A stretch of DNA of 64,000 nt from Siphonobacter aquaeclarae (GCF_900103285.1 NZ_FNGS01000009.1:1-64000); one strand, 5' to 3'; shown: positions 8,401 to 17,057, counted from the first letter of the stretch. Numbers and translations: made by a program. The notes: generated by a model from the letters alone, not told the origin.

Positions 8401-10463
8401 AAATCCTGCCCGATTTCCTTCGCGTTTTTCTTGCCCTTCATTTGCTGAGGGACGAACGTGACGGTATCCAGCTTGTCGAGATTGACGTAAAACTGCTCGT
8501 AGTTGAAGTTCAGATCCCGACCCTTGAAGCGAAAGTTATCCAGCTTCATTTCACCGTTGAACTGGAAGGATCGGTTTTTACCGACTTTCACGATCCGATC
8601 AGCAGGACGGATGTAGATTTTCAGCGAATCGCTGACTTTGAACGGCGCGACACCACGGATCGTCAGAATATTATCCTTGAAATTGATCGATGCGTTGGCG
8701 AGGCTGTCCCTGTCGGATCCTGCCTGGGTGGAGAGAATAATCAGGTTATCAAAGTCCTTTTTCGCCAGGGTAGCGCCGAGGTAGTGTTGTCCTTTTTTAC
8801 TGATCGAAACCCGGTCGGTATCCGGGTTGTAATCGACGAAACCCTGTTCGATGGGCGGCACGAGCGCGTCGCGCATCAGCTTGCCGTTACGCTGGTAGTG
8901 CGCCGCCAGTTCGTCGATGGTAATCGAAGTAACTCCCTTTTGTTTCAGGCAGTTAGCCAGAATAGTTACGGGGTGGAATCCCTGCGGACTGGTCAGTTTT
9001 TCGTACTGCGTCGGCTCGAAGTAGTCGGCCGATTCAAACCGGGCCGGTACGGCATTCTGTCCCGAAATAATATCAAACTCAATATGCTGTCCCGGCAGGC
9101 TCCATTTCAGCGCGTCGGCCCGGATGGAAAAGCCGTGGTAGCTATCGGTATACAACGCGCTCCGGTAACCGCCTTTCTCGATTTTCGCGAGGCGGAGGTT
9201 CTTCGTCTGGGAATTATAAAAGAACCGGACAGCGGGATGCGTCAGCGAATCCGTTGCCCCGATGTACCCCGTAAACTGCGCGGACGGACTGGAAATAAGC
9301 GTATCGCTCAGCTCAAAACCCTTGCTGACAGCCAGGAAAGCTACTTTCGCATCCTGCAGCACGGTCAGCGTAGCGCGGTGGCCGTTGGCTGCCGAGCCAT
9401 AGGCACGGGTACCGATCAGCGAAAACCCGCCTTTGTATACGACATCCCTGCCGAGGTTCTTGAGTTCGGCCTTCGCGTCGGCCGACTGAAACTGCGGCTG
9501 CGTCACGGGCGCATTCGGGGCGCGTTTCCGGCCATCGAAGCGGAAGGTACCTTTCACCGGTTCTTTCAGCCGGGCGTCGTAATGCAGAACGGCCTCGTCT
9601 GCCAGCAGCCGGGGATTTTTAAAGAGCATTTTGTACGACGTCAAGTCTACGCTCGCCTGGCTGAGCGCGGCCTGCGGCCAGGCATACTTGCCTGATTTTC
9701 CATACAACAGGGCTTCCCGGATACCCACCGTCATCGACGTATTATCGACCACGAAGGAATCCTGGGCCGAAACGAGCGCCAGGGAAATGCCCGATAACTC
9801 GAGTACCGGGCCGGCCGCGATGGTTTTGGCTTCGGGGACGGTTTGCCAGGTATTGTCGGACGTTGCCGACGTCGGATTGTCCCAATTGTTGTCATCCCAG
9901 CCGTTTCCCCAGCCGTCGTCGGAGGGTTCGGCGGGTTCTTCCTTTTTCGCCTCGGGTTTGACTTCCGCGACCGGGTTGGCCACGTCAAAGGCCTGATCGG
10001 CATAGCGGAAGGTAAACTGGCCGCCGGACGTCACCAGCTTGTGGTAGTTGGACGTATACAGTTGCCGCGAGGTGAGAAACAGTTTCGCGAACTGGAGGTA
10101 GCTGAGGTAAACCTTGGAATCAAATGCCTTGAAGGTTTTTTCGGTGGTGGTGAGAAACTGCGCGAGGCCGTCGCCCGTCAGCTGCTGCCCGCTCAGCGCC
10201 TGAAACCAGGGCAGGAGGTAGGCCGGCTGGCGCATGTTTTTTCCGATCATGGCCTTTGTCTGGGCAATGATCCGGGTTTTCTGATCGGCGCCGAAGTTGT
10301 TCCATGCAGCAGAAAAATCGGCGCCTGCCTGGGTTTGCCCAAAGGACGTTGTCAGCGTCTGGACATCCTGCACAAACTGATCGGGCTGGTCGGAGAGTTT
10401 AATCTGCTGAGCATGAGACCATTGTGCAATCAGAAAAAACACAAGTAACAGACTTATCCTCAT
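5475..10463 (-). CDS. Very large exported protein of unknown function (1662 aa)
   Basis: From ATG 10463 the protein begins MRISLLLVFFLIAQWSHAQQ, a clear signal peptide with an Ala-X-Ala-like cut; starts further upstream (to 10613) would bury it, so they are rejected. The first 150 residues look alpha-helical. Around residues 180-200 there is an Asp/Trp/Asn-rich stretch (DDGWGNGWDDNNWDN). After that comes a very long run of alternating hydrophobic/polar beta strands with recurrent words such as FNGEMKLDNFRFKGRD, LNIKGVPFIRSADAKI and LRFKGAIQP. This texture resembles periplasmic beta-scaffold proteins (AsmA/TamB, LptD/OstA), but I recognise no defining motif and claim no homology. The last ~110 residues are a low-complexity Lys/Pro/Ala tail. 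Single gene, closed by a strong terminator. I do not know its function. Confidence 0.82.
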   Translation of the reverse strand: MRISLLLVFFLIAQWSHAQQIKLSDQPDQFVQDVQTLTTSFGQTQAGADFSAAWNNFGADQKTRIIAQTKAMIGKNMRQPAYLLPWFQALSGQQLTGDGLAQFLTTTEKTFKAFDSKVYLSYLQFAKLFLTSRQLYTSNYHKLVTSGGQFTFRYADQAFDVANPVAEVKPEAKKEEPAEPSDDGWGNGWDDNNWDNPTSATSDNTWQTVPEAKTIAAGPVLELSGISLALVSAQDSFVVDNTSMTVGIREALLYGKSGKYAWPQAALSQASVDLTSYKMLFKNPRLLADEAVLHYDARLKEPVKGTFRFDGRKRAPNAPVTQPQFQSADAKAELKNLGRDVVYKGGFSLIGTRAYGSAANGHRATLTVLQDAKVAFLAVSKGFELSDTLISSPSAQFTGYIGATDSLTHPAVRFFYNSQTKNLRLAKIEKGGYRSALYTDSYHGFSIRADALKWSLPGQHIEFDIISGQNAVPARFESADYFEPTQYEKLTSPQGFHPVTILANCLKQKGVTSITIDELAAHYQRNGKLMRDALVPPIEQGFVDYNPDTDRVSISKKGQHYLGATLAKKDFDNLIILSTQAGSDRDSLANASINFKDNILTIRGVAPFKVSDSLKIYIRPADRIVKVGKNRSFQFNGEMKLDNFRFKGRDLNFNYEQFYVNLDKLDTVTFVPQQMKGKKNAKEIGQDLQYTSGGRLYLGKPNNKSGKKPSVPRLVVPDGVNIYFDDTSHLAGVYNRKVYFKIPKIDQDSLTSRDIEFLGTFYSDGILPPIQTKLITMPDNSLGFSYKVPEAGITLYGGKGKMKVTGTLKMDYNGLQADGNLAVLAASLDAKKFILTPDSLVSLDGTAGRIQEGLRGKAYFPEVVLKNYEMKWVPKQDSLIIRDKGTPFDFYNASSKLSGSLVVRSSGLFGDGVMKRKDSEITSSAFQFRQNQFVAERSQIQVGSAAKPALLGRAMDVTFNTVAQTATIQTPKNAAVEDSSSLFFPYAAYTTTINRADWDIAKKTITMKGNVKTSVFSSTNPGQEGLSFNGAEALYDIEKMSLNIKGVPFIRSADAKILPDKGLVSIKQDAEMAPLKKAKVIADTLNEFHHLADGNIQILSAKKFEGNAIYQYIRAKGDTTKLKMDAFEFKEIADAPTAAPKRRTRGAATPAASVSYSTSARAGIGEETRFLLTPRLLFKGDAVMNAAEQGLRFKGAIQPNLKSRFAEPGWIPFQGNNGDILSLKVDGLKGEDNATPLYAGVHFGSEGLYLTFLSAKQSPQDQDLFLASGSLRDDPKTQQLTIANDARANDQTLEGKKYVLDDAKKVITFDGPLNLFSPATVLQAAGFGRLVPDSAKYLLNTMMVFNTPIPPQVMAIAGDKIVKTNLDEKLSEEVAEEDFDRLLAKISNIAGGKAAEQFSQKSTNGANVPLPTISPKFAATAVLSNVSLRYNPENQAFYSVGKIGISNVGTTDINGLFDGAVEIRKNPDGNDNLFLYIELNPDVWYYFAYAQGTTEVISSDPDFNNQVQAKVGKDNKIMVVTEEDKNSFVDRFATMYRPRTKAKPAPPKKVTKAPEVAKTPELKNEPSDEPVEEQQSVAKAPAKGSKKKDSKKVTAPEEIAETDTLATDAPAGKTSSKNKKKINVAQTAKKTADSTKLKPRVSLSETDEAAPAKKPAEKKTGF

Positions 10464-10611
10464 AATGAACCTGCTTGGGTCCCGCGGGGCGGGATGGTGA
10501 CTGTATCGGAACGACAGTTTCTTCATAAACGTCGGAGCGGGTTGTTTTCGCCAAAAGAAATACGAAAAAAGGAAGCGGAACGTCGCGGCGATAACATCTT
10601 CTCCCGAAAAC

Positions 10612-10648
10612 AAAAAATCCGGACCCCGGCCCAGGGCCTGAATCCGGA
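10612..10648 (-). terminator. Probable terminator after prmA
   Basis: TCCGGA at 10618-10623 pairs with TCCGGA at 10643-10648, and a small GGCC hairpin can form inside. On the minus strand the structure is followed by six T. The stem is short and interrupted, so the call is moderate. The rest of the 10464-10667 gap shows no gene and no clear promoter. Confidence 0.5.
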
Positions 10649-10667
10649 AAAGTACAGTGGGTTTTAC

Positions 10668-11504
10668 TCAGACGAGCCGGAAGCGGGCAGCCGCCCAACC
10701 GTTGCGGGTCTTGACAGAAACGAGTTCCAGACCGGAGGCATCGGCTACGTCCTGTATCTCGGGCAGGTCTCCTTCGTAGAAACCGCTGACGACCAGCGTT
10801 CCGCCGGGCGTCAGGTATTGTACATACGTGGGAATTTCCCGCAGCAGAATATTGCGGTTGATATTGGCCAGAACGACTTCATACTTCTCAGCCGGCTCGG
10901 TTTCGATGGTTCCCTGCCGGACGCGCACGATGTTTTCGACCCGGTTGAGGCCGACGTTCTCCCCGGCGTTTTCAGCGGCCCATTCCTCGATGTCAAAGGC
11001 CGACACGAACTTCGCGCCCCGCAGGGCTGCCATGATGGCGAGAATACCGGTGCCCGAACCTACGTCCAGTGCGCTTTTTCCTTCCTGATCGATCTCCAGC
11101 TGGTGGGCGAGCATCATCCAGGTCGTTTCGTGATGCCCGGTTCCGAACGACATTTTGGGATTGATCACAATCTCATGCGTGAAACCGGAAGTATCCATTT
11201 CATGAAATCCGGCCCGGACCAAAACCTGGCCTTCCACGTCGATGGGCGGGTAGTTTTTCTCCCATTCGGCGTTCCAGTTCTGTTTTTCCATCCGGCTGGT
11301 TTCGAAGGTCAGCGGGCCGGTCAGGGGCTCGTACCGCCCGATGATTTCCCGGACGGCCTCTTCATTGTATTGATCTTCCGGCACATAGGCCAGCAGAACG
11401 TCGTCTTCTTCGACAAAAGAATCAAAACCGATCTCGGCCAGTTCGGCCACGAAGATGTCGGCAAACCCGGGAGAAACCGACAGTTTCAGCTCATAGTAAT
11501 TCAT
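10668..11504 (-). CDS. prmA: Ribosomal protein L11 methyltransferase
   Basis: 278 residues, close to the usual PrmA length. A divergent N-terminal substrate-recognition domain is followed by the linker-plus-catalytic signature NPKMSFGTGHHETTWMM (about 115-131). SAM-binding motif I is DVGSGTGILAIMAA (about 147-160), an acidic residue ends strand 2 (FDIEEWA), and LANINRNIL is the family's version of the catalytic loop. It transfers methyl groups from SAM to amino groups of ribosomal protein L11. Monocistronic by its surroundings: a probable terminator follows, and the DUF2141 gene downstream in coordinates is not coupled. Confidence 0.93.
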   Translation of the reverse strand: MNYYELKLSVSPGFADIFVAELAEIGFDSFVEEDDVLLAYVPEDQYNEEAVREIIGRYEPLTGPLTFETSRMEKQNWNAEWEKNYPPIDVEGQVLVRAGFHEMDTSGFTHEIVINPKMSFGTGHHETTWMMLAHQLEIDQEGKSALDVGSGTGILAIMAALRGAKFVSAFDIEEWAAENAGENVGLNRVENIVRVRQGTIETEPAEKYEVVLANINRNILLREIPTYVQYLTPGGTLVVSGFYEGDLPEIQDVADASGLELVSVKTRNGWAAARFRLV

Positions 11505-11552
11505 GCGGCGAAATTACGGGATGGGTTCGTTTTTATTGTTCAATACCGGGCG

Positions 11553-11960
11553 TTAATGCAGCAGTTCGAGAAACTGGTGATGCTCCCGTTCGGAATACGT
11601 GAATTTGCACTGCTCGTATTTCGGCGCCGAAAACCGCGGCCGGACATTGTTGGAGAAGCAATACGGTTCCTTCGGAATGCCGAGGATATTCGTATTCAGC
11701 TTTCCGTCCCGGTTTGAATCCTGGAAAATGGCGATGGCGTATTCACCGTAAGGCAGCCCGTCGACAAAAAGGGTAGGCGTCGGCGTGCCTGCGGGGTCCA
11801 GCGTATAATTTTTGAATGTCTTTTTGGTAAAAGGGTCATCTTTCCGGAAAATGCCGACAACGATCGGAGAACGGGTGTCTTTCAGGTTCGTGAACGTGAT
11901 GGCGAGGGGTTCCTGCGGTCTGGTGTCTAAAAGCGAGATAAGCGACAAAAAGAAAAGCAT
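11553..11960 (-). CDS. DUF2141 domain-containing exported protein
   Basis: From ATG 11960 the protein has 135 residues: a short hydrophobic leader (MLFFLSLISLLD) and then one DUF2141 domain, recognisable from LAITFTNLKDTRSPIVVGIF, the motif LPYGEYAIAIFQDSNRDGKL and the ending GIPKEPYCFSNNVRPRF. DUF2141 proteins are small periplasmic or surface beta proteins whose biochemical role is not known. The frame is open to 12092 with further ATGs at 12011 and 12092, but those extensions add charged sequence before the leader. The exact start is therefore uncertain. A TAnnTTTG element stands upstream at 12129-12136. Confidence 0.8.
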   Translation of the reverse strand: MLFFLSLISLLDTRPQEPLAITFTNLKDTRSPIVVGIFRKDDPFTKKTFKNYTLDPAGTPTPTLFVDGLPYGEYAIAIFQDSNRDGKLNTNILGIPKEPYCFSNNVRPRFSAPKYEQCKFTYSEREHHQFLELLH

Positions 11961-12128
11961 ACGGGCAAAAAATGTGATGGCGTACCCGAAAGAGACAAAA
12001 AAATTGGGCATAAGCAAAGCCAATGCCCAATAACGTTCAACCTTCAACCTTTGTCTGTTTTGGATTGGTTTGAGATATACTCCCAAATCCAACCAGACAT
12101 TCAGACGTCGTTAAACGCCTGAACGCCA

Positions 12129-12136
12129 CAAAAGTA
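12129..12136 (-). promoter_or_regulatory. Candidate -7 element (TACTTTTG) in an AT-rich gap
   Basis: Matches the Bacteroidota -7 consensus TAnnTTTG on the minus strand, upstream of the DUF2141 gene. No TTG is found at the expected 19-base spacing, so the -33 element is missing or weak. Confidence 0.4.
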
Positions 12137-12402
12137 GATAATTTTTATTAAAAAAGTGTTGCCGCAACTTTGCTGGAATTTTCTAATAAATTCCGATTCT
12201 GTATTTTATTTTAAAATAATCTACTGAAATTCAATGTAGTAACATAAGAATATTTGGGATAAAAAGAGCGTATAGTTGGAAACGGTGGCAGAAAAAAATA
12301 CAGGGATTACAGAATTCTAATAATACACCGTCCTACAGCATAATATCCTGCTCAACCGCGGCTTTTTGCCGACGAATCACGGAAAGATTACGCTAAAACC
12401 GC
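12137..12402. other. AT-rich intergenic stretch with three inverted repeats
   Basis: No gene is seen here. The stretch is much richer in A+T than its surroundings. It contains GGAATTT-N6-AAATTCC (12175-12194), a 14-bp palindrome TTATTTTAAAATAA (12206-12219) and a CTAC/GTAG repeat around TGAA-A-TTCA (about 12221-12239). These could be protein-binding sites or curved DNA. Only minus-strand genes flank it, so any promoter function would serve the DUF2141 gene. Confidence 0.45.
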
Positions 12403-12834
12403 TTATTTTTTGTGACTGTCCTGCTGCTTTTCCACCCATGCCAGGGTATTTTCTACCTCCTGTAATTTTTGGCGGGCAAGCAAAAGAGATTGTTTCATGC
12501 TTGTCAGCTCCTGTTTTCGCGCGGTTGTCGGGGCGGAATTTTCCTCCTGCCCGATGGCGCGGAGCTGCTGTTCAATCCGGTCGGCCAGGGGTGCTCCCTT
12601 GGCGGCCGTCGGCTGTTCCATGTTCGAAAGCGTAGCCGTCATGGCTTCCGGCGCGTTGATGCCGTTTTTTTCGGCGGGCGTCGTCATCGGTGTGCGCGTG
12701 GAGTCGCCGTCCGGCGCAGTGGCCGGTCGTTCCGCCAGGGCGAGGCTGTCGGACATATCACCGCCCGAGGGCGTCGACCGCATGCTCTGGCACGCCGTCA
12801 ACGCGAGTGTGAGGAGAAATAGGGTCGTTTTCAT
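12403..12834 (-). CDS. Small predicted lipoprotein with C-terminal coiled coil
   Basis: From ATG 12834 the protein has 143 residues and begins MKTTLFLLTLALTACQSM, a lipoprotein signal with lipobox LTAC. The middle is Ser/Thr/Pro-rich and disordered; residues 90-140 (MKQSLLLARQKLQEVENTL) look like a helical coiled coil. The frame is open to 12870, but the inner start is required for the lipobox. No family is recognised. It lies 87 bases downstream of the RND pump gene, separated from it by the heptamer hairpin at 12864-12926, so co-transcription is possible but not shown. Confidence 0.7.
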   Translation of the reverse strand: MKTTLFLLTLALTACQSMRSTPSGGDMSDSLALAERPATAPDGDSTRTPMTTPAEKNGINAPEAMTATLSNMEQPTAAKGAPLADRIEQQLRAIGQEENSAPTTARKQELTSMKQSLLLARQKLQEVENTLAWVEKQQDSHKK

Positions 12835-12863
12835 GATGGCAATACCTGAAAACGACGTGCCAG

Positions 12864-12926
12864 GAGGCATGGGGCAGAGGGCACGGGGTGGAAAACGGCC
12901 CCATGCCCTCTGCCCCGAGCCCTATG
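12864..12926. repeat. Heptamer inverted array, family 1 (GGGGCAG type), locus A
   Basis: The left arm is made of the words GAGGCAT, GGGGCAG, AGGGCAC and GGGG (12864-12888). The right arm is CCCCATG, CCCTCTG, CCCCGAG, CCCTATG (12899-12926). Eighteen bases pair with one mismatch across a 10-base spacer. The last right-arm word overlaps the stop codon of the RND pump gene. There is no T-tract of the kind seen in ordinary terminators. Confidence 0.85.
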
Positions 12927-15900
12927 CTTCCGCAACGCGGGGCGGCAGCAGCAAATACATCACGGGGGTCACGAGGCGCGACAGGAGCGTCGAGCTGATG
13001 ATCCCGCCGATCAATACCAGCGCCAGGGGCGAATACAGGTCGGAGTACTCGATTACCAGCGGAACCAGCCCCCCGATGGCCGTCAGCGAGGTCAGCAGAA
13101 TCGGAACGAACCGGATTTCCCCCGCTTCCAGAATCGCTTCCTTCAGGCCCATACCCTGCTCCCGGAGCTGATTGGTGAAGTCAACGAGCAGCAGCGAGTT
13201 TTTCACTTCGATACCTACCAGTGCGATGAAGCCGATGGTGGCCGTAAACGAGAGCGTTTCGCCGGCAAACAGCAGGGCCAGTATGGCGCCGATCACACCG
13301 AGCGGTATTACCGAAAGGACGATCACCGTGCTCTTGAAGTTGCCAAATTCGAGAATGAGGACCGAAATAAAGCCGAATACCGCGATGATGATGATGACGC
13401 CCATCCCGCCGAAACTGCGTTCGCGGCTTTCCTGCTCCCCGGATACGTCGTAGCTGAAACCCGTCGGGAATTTCATCTTGTCGAGCTTCTGAATCAGGGT
13501 ATTGTTGAGCTCGGAAACGTTATAGCCTGTCTGCGCAAAACAGGAAAGGATGACATACCGCCGTTTGTCGTAGTGGCGGATTCCGTTGGGCGAGGATTCA
13601 AACCGGATATCGGCCAACTGGTTCAGGGGCATGGCTGTTCCCTGCACATTGTTGATATACAGGCGGGAGAATACGTCCATTTCCTGGATCGGACCCTTGC
13701 GGGGAATACTGACGGCGATAGGGTAGTCGTCGCCCGCCTCGTCCCGATACGTACCGACATTGAGCCCGGCTATACCCAGACGTGTCATCCGGTCGATTTC
13801 CGCCGTCGAAACGCCCAGCAGACCGGCCTTTTCCTTGTTGATCGAAACCTTCAGATCCGTAGGCTGTACCTTCAGCGGGTTATCCACATAGATAGTACCG
13901 GCGGTATTTTTCATCATGGCTTCGATTTCGAAGGCAAACCGGCGTAGAGTATCGAGGTTTTCTCCGTAAATCCGGTAGGCAATCGGCGCGGCTACCGGTA
14001 CGCCCTGCTCGAAGTTTTTGACCTGTATCGTCGCCCCGGGATAGTATTTCAGCTTCATCCGGAGGGAGTCGATCAGGATGACTTTTTCTTTCGTGGGAAG
14101 TTCCGGATCGGTCTGGACAAAGAGCTGTGCATAGTGCGGCGTCTCGTTCTTCTGTAGTTCATTGTAGTACACCCGCGGATTACCCTTGCCAACGTTCGTC
14201 GATATACTTCGAACGCCTTCCGTCTTTTTCAGTACTCCTTCTACATACCTTGCCACACTATCCGTCTGGTACAGATTGGTACCTGCCGGCAGTTCGATGT
14301 TGACGAGGAACATTGGTTTTTCGGACCGTGGAAAGAGGCTGAAACCTACCGACGGAATCAGCGCCAGTGAACCGCCGAAAATCGTCAGCGCAATCACCAG
14401 CATGGCTATGGGATGTTTCAGGGCCCAGTCGAGCGCCTTGCCATAGCTACCGGAAATAACCCGTTTCAAGGTGCGCAGGATGAGGTTGCCGTCCGGGTTT
14501 TCGTGGCGGGAGAGAATCACGCTGGAGAGGAAAGGTACTACCGTCAGCGAGACAATCATCGACGCAAATACCGTCAGAATCACCGCCAGAGGAAGGCTCC
14601 GGATAAACGCCCCGGCATCTTCCGGCATGAAAACAATCGGCAGGAAGGCGAAAATGAGGAGGATCGTACACCCGACTACCGCCATGCCGATCTGTTTCGT
14701 CGCGCCGATGGCCGCATCACGCCGGGAATGCCCTTCCCGCAGGAAGCGTTCAATATTTTCCACAACCACGATACTGTCATCCACCAAAATCCCGAGCGCC
14801 ACGATCATCCCTACAATACTCAACTGGTTGATGTTGTAACCGAGGAGGTTGAGCAGCGTCAGCCCGATCGCGAGGGAAAGCGGTATTGAAATCATCACGA
14901 CGAGGCTCGCCCGCGTGCCGAGCGGCAGCAACGTGATGAGTACCAGGCAGATCGCGATACCGAAGTCTTTTCCGAGACGGCTGAGGCGGTTGCTCACGCT
15001 TTCCGGCTGGTCGAATACCTTCACGAGGTCCATGTTTTTCGGTAGCTTTTCCCGGAATTTTTCAATAGCCGGTTCAACCTTGTCCCGCGTTTGAATGATG
15101 TTGTTGCCGTCTTTCTGACTGACGGTCAGGAAAAGGCAGCGGTGCCCGTTGTACCGGGTGACGTGCTTTTCATCCTCATATCCCATCCGGACATCGGCGA
15201 TATCCTTCAGCAACACAATCCTCGAACCGTTGGAAAAAACGATGGTATTGCGGATTTCTTCGAGGGAGGAATAATCGCCGGAGGTCTTGACGTTGAATTT
15301 TTTCTGACCGGCATGGATAGCGCCGCCGGGAATATTCACGTCTTCCGACTGAATCGCCTGAAGTACCTGACCGGCGGGAATTTTATCTGCCGCCATTTTG
15401 CTCAGGTTCAGGTCCACGACTACCTTCTGCTCCGGAAAGCCCCAGATATTGACGTTTTTCAGCGCCTTGATTTTTTCCAGTTCGTCCTGCAGGTCTTCCG
15501 CCGTTTTGCGCATGGCGCTGTACGGAGCATTCTCGCTGACCAGTGCCCATTGGTAGATGGAGACGTCGGACGGCACAAACTTCTGTATCCGGACGTCGAG
15601 GATATCCGCAGGGAGGTCTTTCCGCGAAGCATTGACTTCCCGGACGATTTCCTGGTACTTCTTCTCCGGGTCTTCCGAAAACAGGTATTTCACCTGAAAA
15701 AACGCCAGCCCGTCGGAAATATCCGTCCGGATGTAATCGACGTTATCGAGCTCGCTGAGTTTCTTTTCTAGCGGCTCCACGACCAGCTTTTCCATGTCTT
15801 CCGGATTGGTGCCGGGGTAGATCACCGCGACCCCGAACTGAGGCGAGGAGTATTCTGGATCTTCGTTGCGGGGCATGTTGAAGAGGGAGTAAATCCCGAG

Positions 15901-15969
15901 CGACAGCACCGCGAGGAAGACGACGAGCGTAAACTGGTAATTCTTGACTGAGAATTCGGCTATTTTCAT
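12922..15969 (-). CDS. RND (AcrB/HAE1-type) multidrug efflux permease
   Basis: 1015 residues, standard for the resistance-nodulation-division family. The first transmembrane helix (YQFTLVVFLAVLSLGIYSL) is followed by a large periplasmic loop, then helices with the paired acidic residues used for proton transfer (GILVDDSIVVVENIERF, about residues 395-411), a second periplasmic loop and the final helix bundle. It exports small molecules using the proton gradient, as the inner-membrane part of a tripartite pump with the two genes just upstream (gap to the fusion protein 13 bases). Whether the substrate is drug or metal cannot be decided. Expression is probably governed by the TetR sites described at 18418 and 20526. 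Confidence 0.93.
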   Translation of the reverse strand: MKIAEFSVKNYQFTLVVFLAVLSLGIYSLFNMPRNEDPEYSSPQFGVAVIYPGTNPEDMEKLVVEPLEKKLSELDNVDYIRTDISDGLAFFQVKYLFSEDPEKKYQEIVREVNASRKDLPADILDVRIQKFVPSDVSIYQWALVSENAPYSAMRKTAEDLQDELEKIKALKNVNIWGFPEQKVVVDLNLSKMAADKIPAGQVLQAIQSEDVNIPGGAIHAGQKKFNVKTSGDYSSLEEIRNTIVFSNGSRIVLLKDIADVRMGYEDEKHVTRYNGHRCLFLTVSQKDGNNIIQTRDKVEPAIEKFREKLPKNMDLVKVFDQPESVSNRLSRLGKDFGIAICLVLITLLPLGTRASLVVMISIPLSLAIGLTLLNLLGYNINQLSIVGMIVALGILVDDSIVVVENIERFLREGHSRRDAAIGATKQIGMAVVGCTILLIFAFLPIVFMPEDAGAFIRSLPLAVILTVFASMIVSLTVVPFLSSVILSRHENPDGNLILRTLKRVISGSYGKALDWALKHPIAMLVIALTIFGGSLALIPSVGFSLFPRSEKPMFLVNIELPAGTNLYQTDSVARYVEGVLKKTEGVRSISTNVGKGNPRVYYNELQKNETPHYAQLFVQTDPELPTKEKVILIDSLRMKLKYYPGATIQVKNFEQGVPVAAPIAYRIYGENLDTLRRFAFEIEAMMKNTAGTIYVDNPLKVQPTDLKVSINKEKAGLLGVSTAEIDRMTRLGIAGLNVGTYRDEAGDDYPIAVSIPRKGPIQEMDVFSRLYINNVQGTAMPLNQLADIRFESSPNGIRHYDKRRYVILSCFAQTGYNVSELNNTLIQKLDKMKFPTGFSYDVSGEQESRERSFGGMGVIIIIAVFGFISVLILEFGNFKSTVIVLSVIPLGVIGAILALLFAGETLSFTATIGFIALVGIEVKNSLLLVDFTNQLREQGMGLKEAILEAGEIRFVPILLTSLTAIGGLVPLVIEYSDLYSPLALVLIGGIISSTLLSRLVTPVMYLLLPPRVAEA

Positions 15970-15982
15970 GGCAGACGGGCGG

Positions 15983-17047
15983 TTAAGGCAGTTTCACTTT
16001 GACCCCATCCGTGAGATAGGCCGAACCATCGGTGATGACCTGGGAAATCCCGTTCAGACCGCTTTCGATAAAGGCACGTTGGCCGTTCAGGTAGGCCACA
16101 CGCACAGGTACTTTCTTCGCCCGGTCGCCCTGCACGACATACACAAAGGCACTCTGGTTGCTTCCTTCCACCAGTGCGTCAATCGGAACGGATTCCAGCG
16201 AATGCTGTACTGCGGGGAAAATCAGCGTATTGGCGAATATGCCCGCTGCCAGTTTCGGTACCGGTACGGTCAGTTTCAGCTCCACCTGATACAGGCCCGA
16301 AACCTGGTCTGCGCCCGCAGAAAGGTTACTGATGACCGCCGGATACGGCTGGTTGGCGTAGGCGTCAAACTTTACTTCGGCCTTGTTACCGGGCTTGAGG
16401 CGGATCCAGTCCTTGTCGGCCACGCCTACCCGGATAACCCAGTCTTTCGGGCCGGTAGCGTTGACGTAAAAGACCGGGGAGCCGGGACCCGCCAGTTCTC
16501 CCTCGTTCATGATTTTTTTAATAACTACGCCGCCCGAGGTAGCCCGTATTTCAGAGAAACTACGGTTGTACCGGGCTATTTCCAGGTTTTGTTTCGAGAC
16601 ATTGAGCGCCGTGGTGAGGTTTTGTACCTGCTCATAGGTGGCGACGGAATCTTTGTAGAGGTTCGTCACCCGGGCCAGGTCGCGCTCCGCTTTTGTCACG
16701 GATTCAGTAGCCTGGCGAACCTGCGCGTCGATTTCCGTGAGGTTGAGCGTGGCAAGCAGTTCGCCTTTGCGGATCGACTGCCCTTCACGGACAAAAATCT
16801 TCTGGATAATGCCGCCGGTTTTGAAGGAAAGACGTGCTTCCGTTTCGGATTGGACGAGCCCGGAAGCCTGAATCGGCTCCGCCTGGCTTTCGCGGCTGAC
16901 GGCCACTGTTTTCACCGCAACGATCTCTTCCGAGAGCGTCGCAGTAGTTTCCTTCTTTTTCTGACAGGCGTTGGCCAGCATAGCCAGCGTGATCAGCATC
17001 ACCAGATCACTCAGCACAAAGCGGGGGTAAAGGAGAGGAGTTTTCAT
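15983..17047 (-). CDS. Efflux RND transporter periplasmic adaptor (membrane fusion lipoprotein)
   Basis: From ATG 17047 the protein has 354 residues with a lipoprotein signal (lipobox LANAC, followed by QKKKET). It shows the usual order: a beta-barrel/lipoyl half (FVREGQSIRKGELLATL), an alpha-helical hairpin (about 110-160, AQVRQATESVTKAERDLARV), the second lipoyl half (IRATSGGVVIKKIMNEGELA) and the membrane-proximal beta domains. It links the RND permease to the TolC-like channel. The open frame continues upstream to 17293 inside the tolC gene, but only this start gives the lipobox and an 10-base gap to tolC. Confidence 0.9.
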   Translation of the reverse strand: MKTPLLYPRFVLSDLVMLITLAMLANACQKKKETTATLSEEIVAVKTVAVSRESQAEPIQASGLVQSETEARLSFKTGGIIQKIFVREGQSIRKGELLATLNLTEIDAQVRQATESVTKAERDLARVTNLYKDSVATYEQVQNLTTALNVSKQNLEIARYNRSFSEIRATSGGVVIKKIMNEGELAGPGSPVFYVNATGPKDWVIRVGVADKDWIRLKPGNKAEVKFDAYANQPYPAVISNLSAGADQVSGLYQVELKLTVPVPKLAAGIFANTLIFPAVQHSLESVPIDALVEGSNQSAFVYVVQGDRAKKVPVRVAYLNGQRAFIESGLNGISQVITDGSAYLTDGVKVKLP

Positions 17048-17057
17048 GGGAAAGGGG

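Noticed and set aside
8442-9695. 417-codon plus-strand open frame
   Set aside because: Lies wholly antisense within the 1662-residue protein gene, whose signal peptide and terminator are clear.
10494-11717. 407-codon plus-strand open frame
   Set aside because: Covers prmA and part of DUF2141 on the wrong strand; no recognisable domain.
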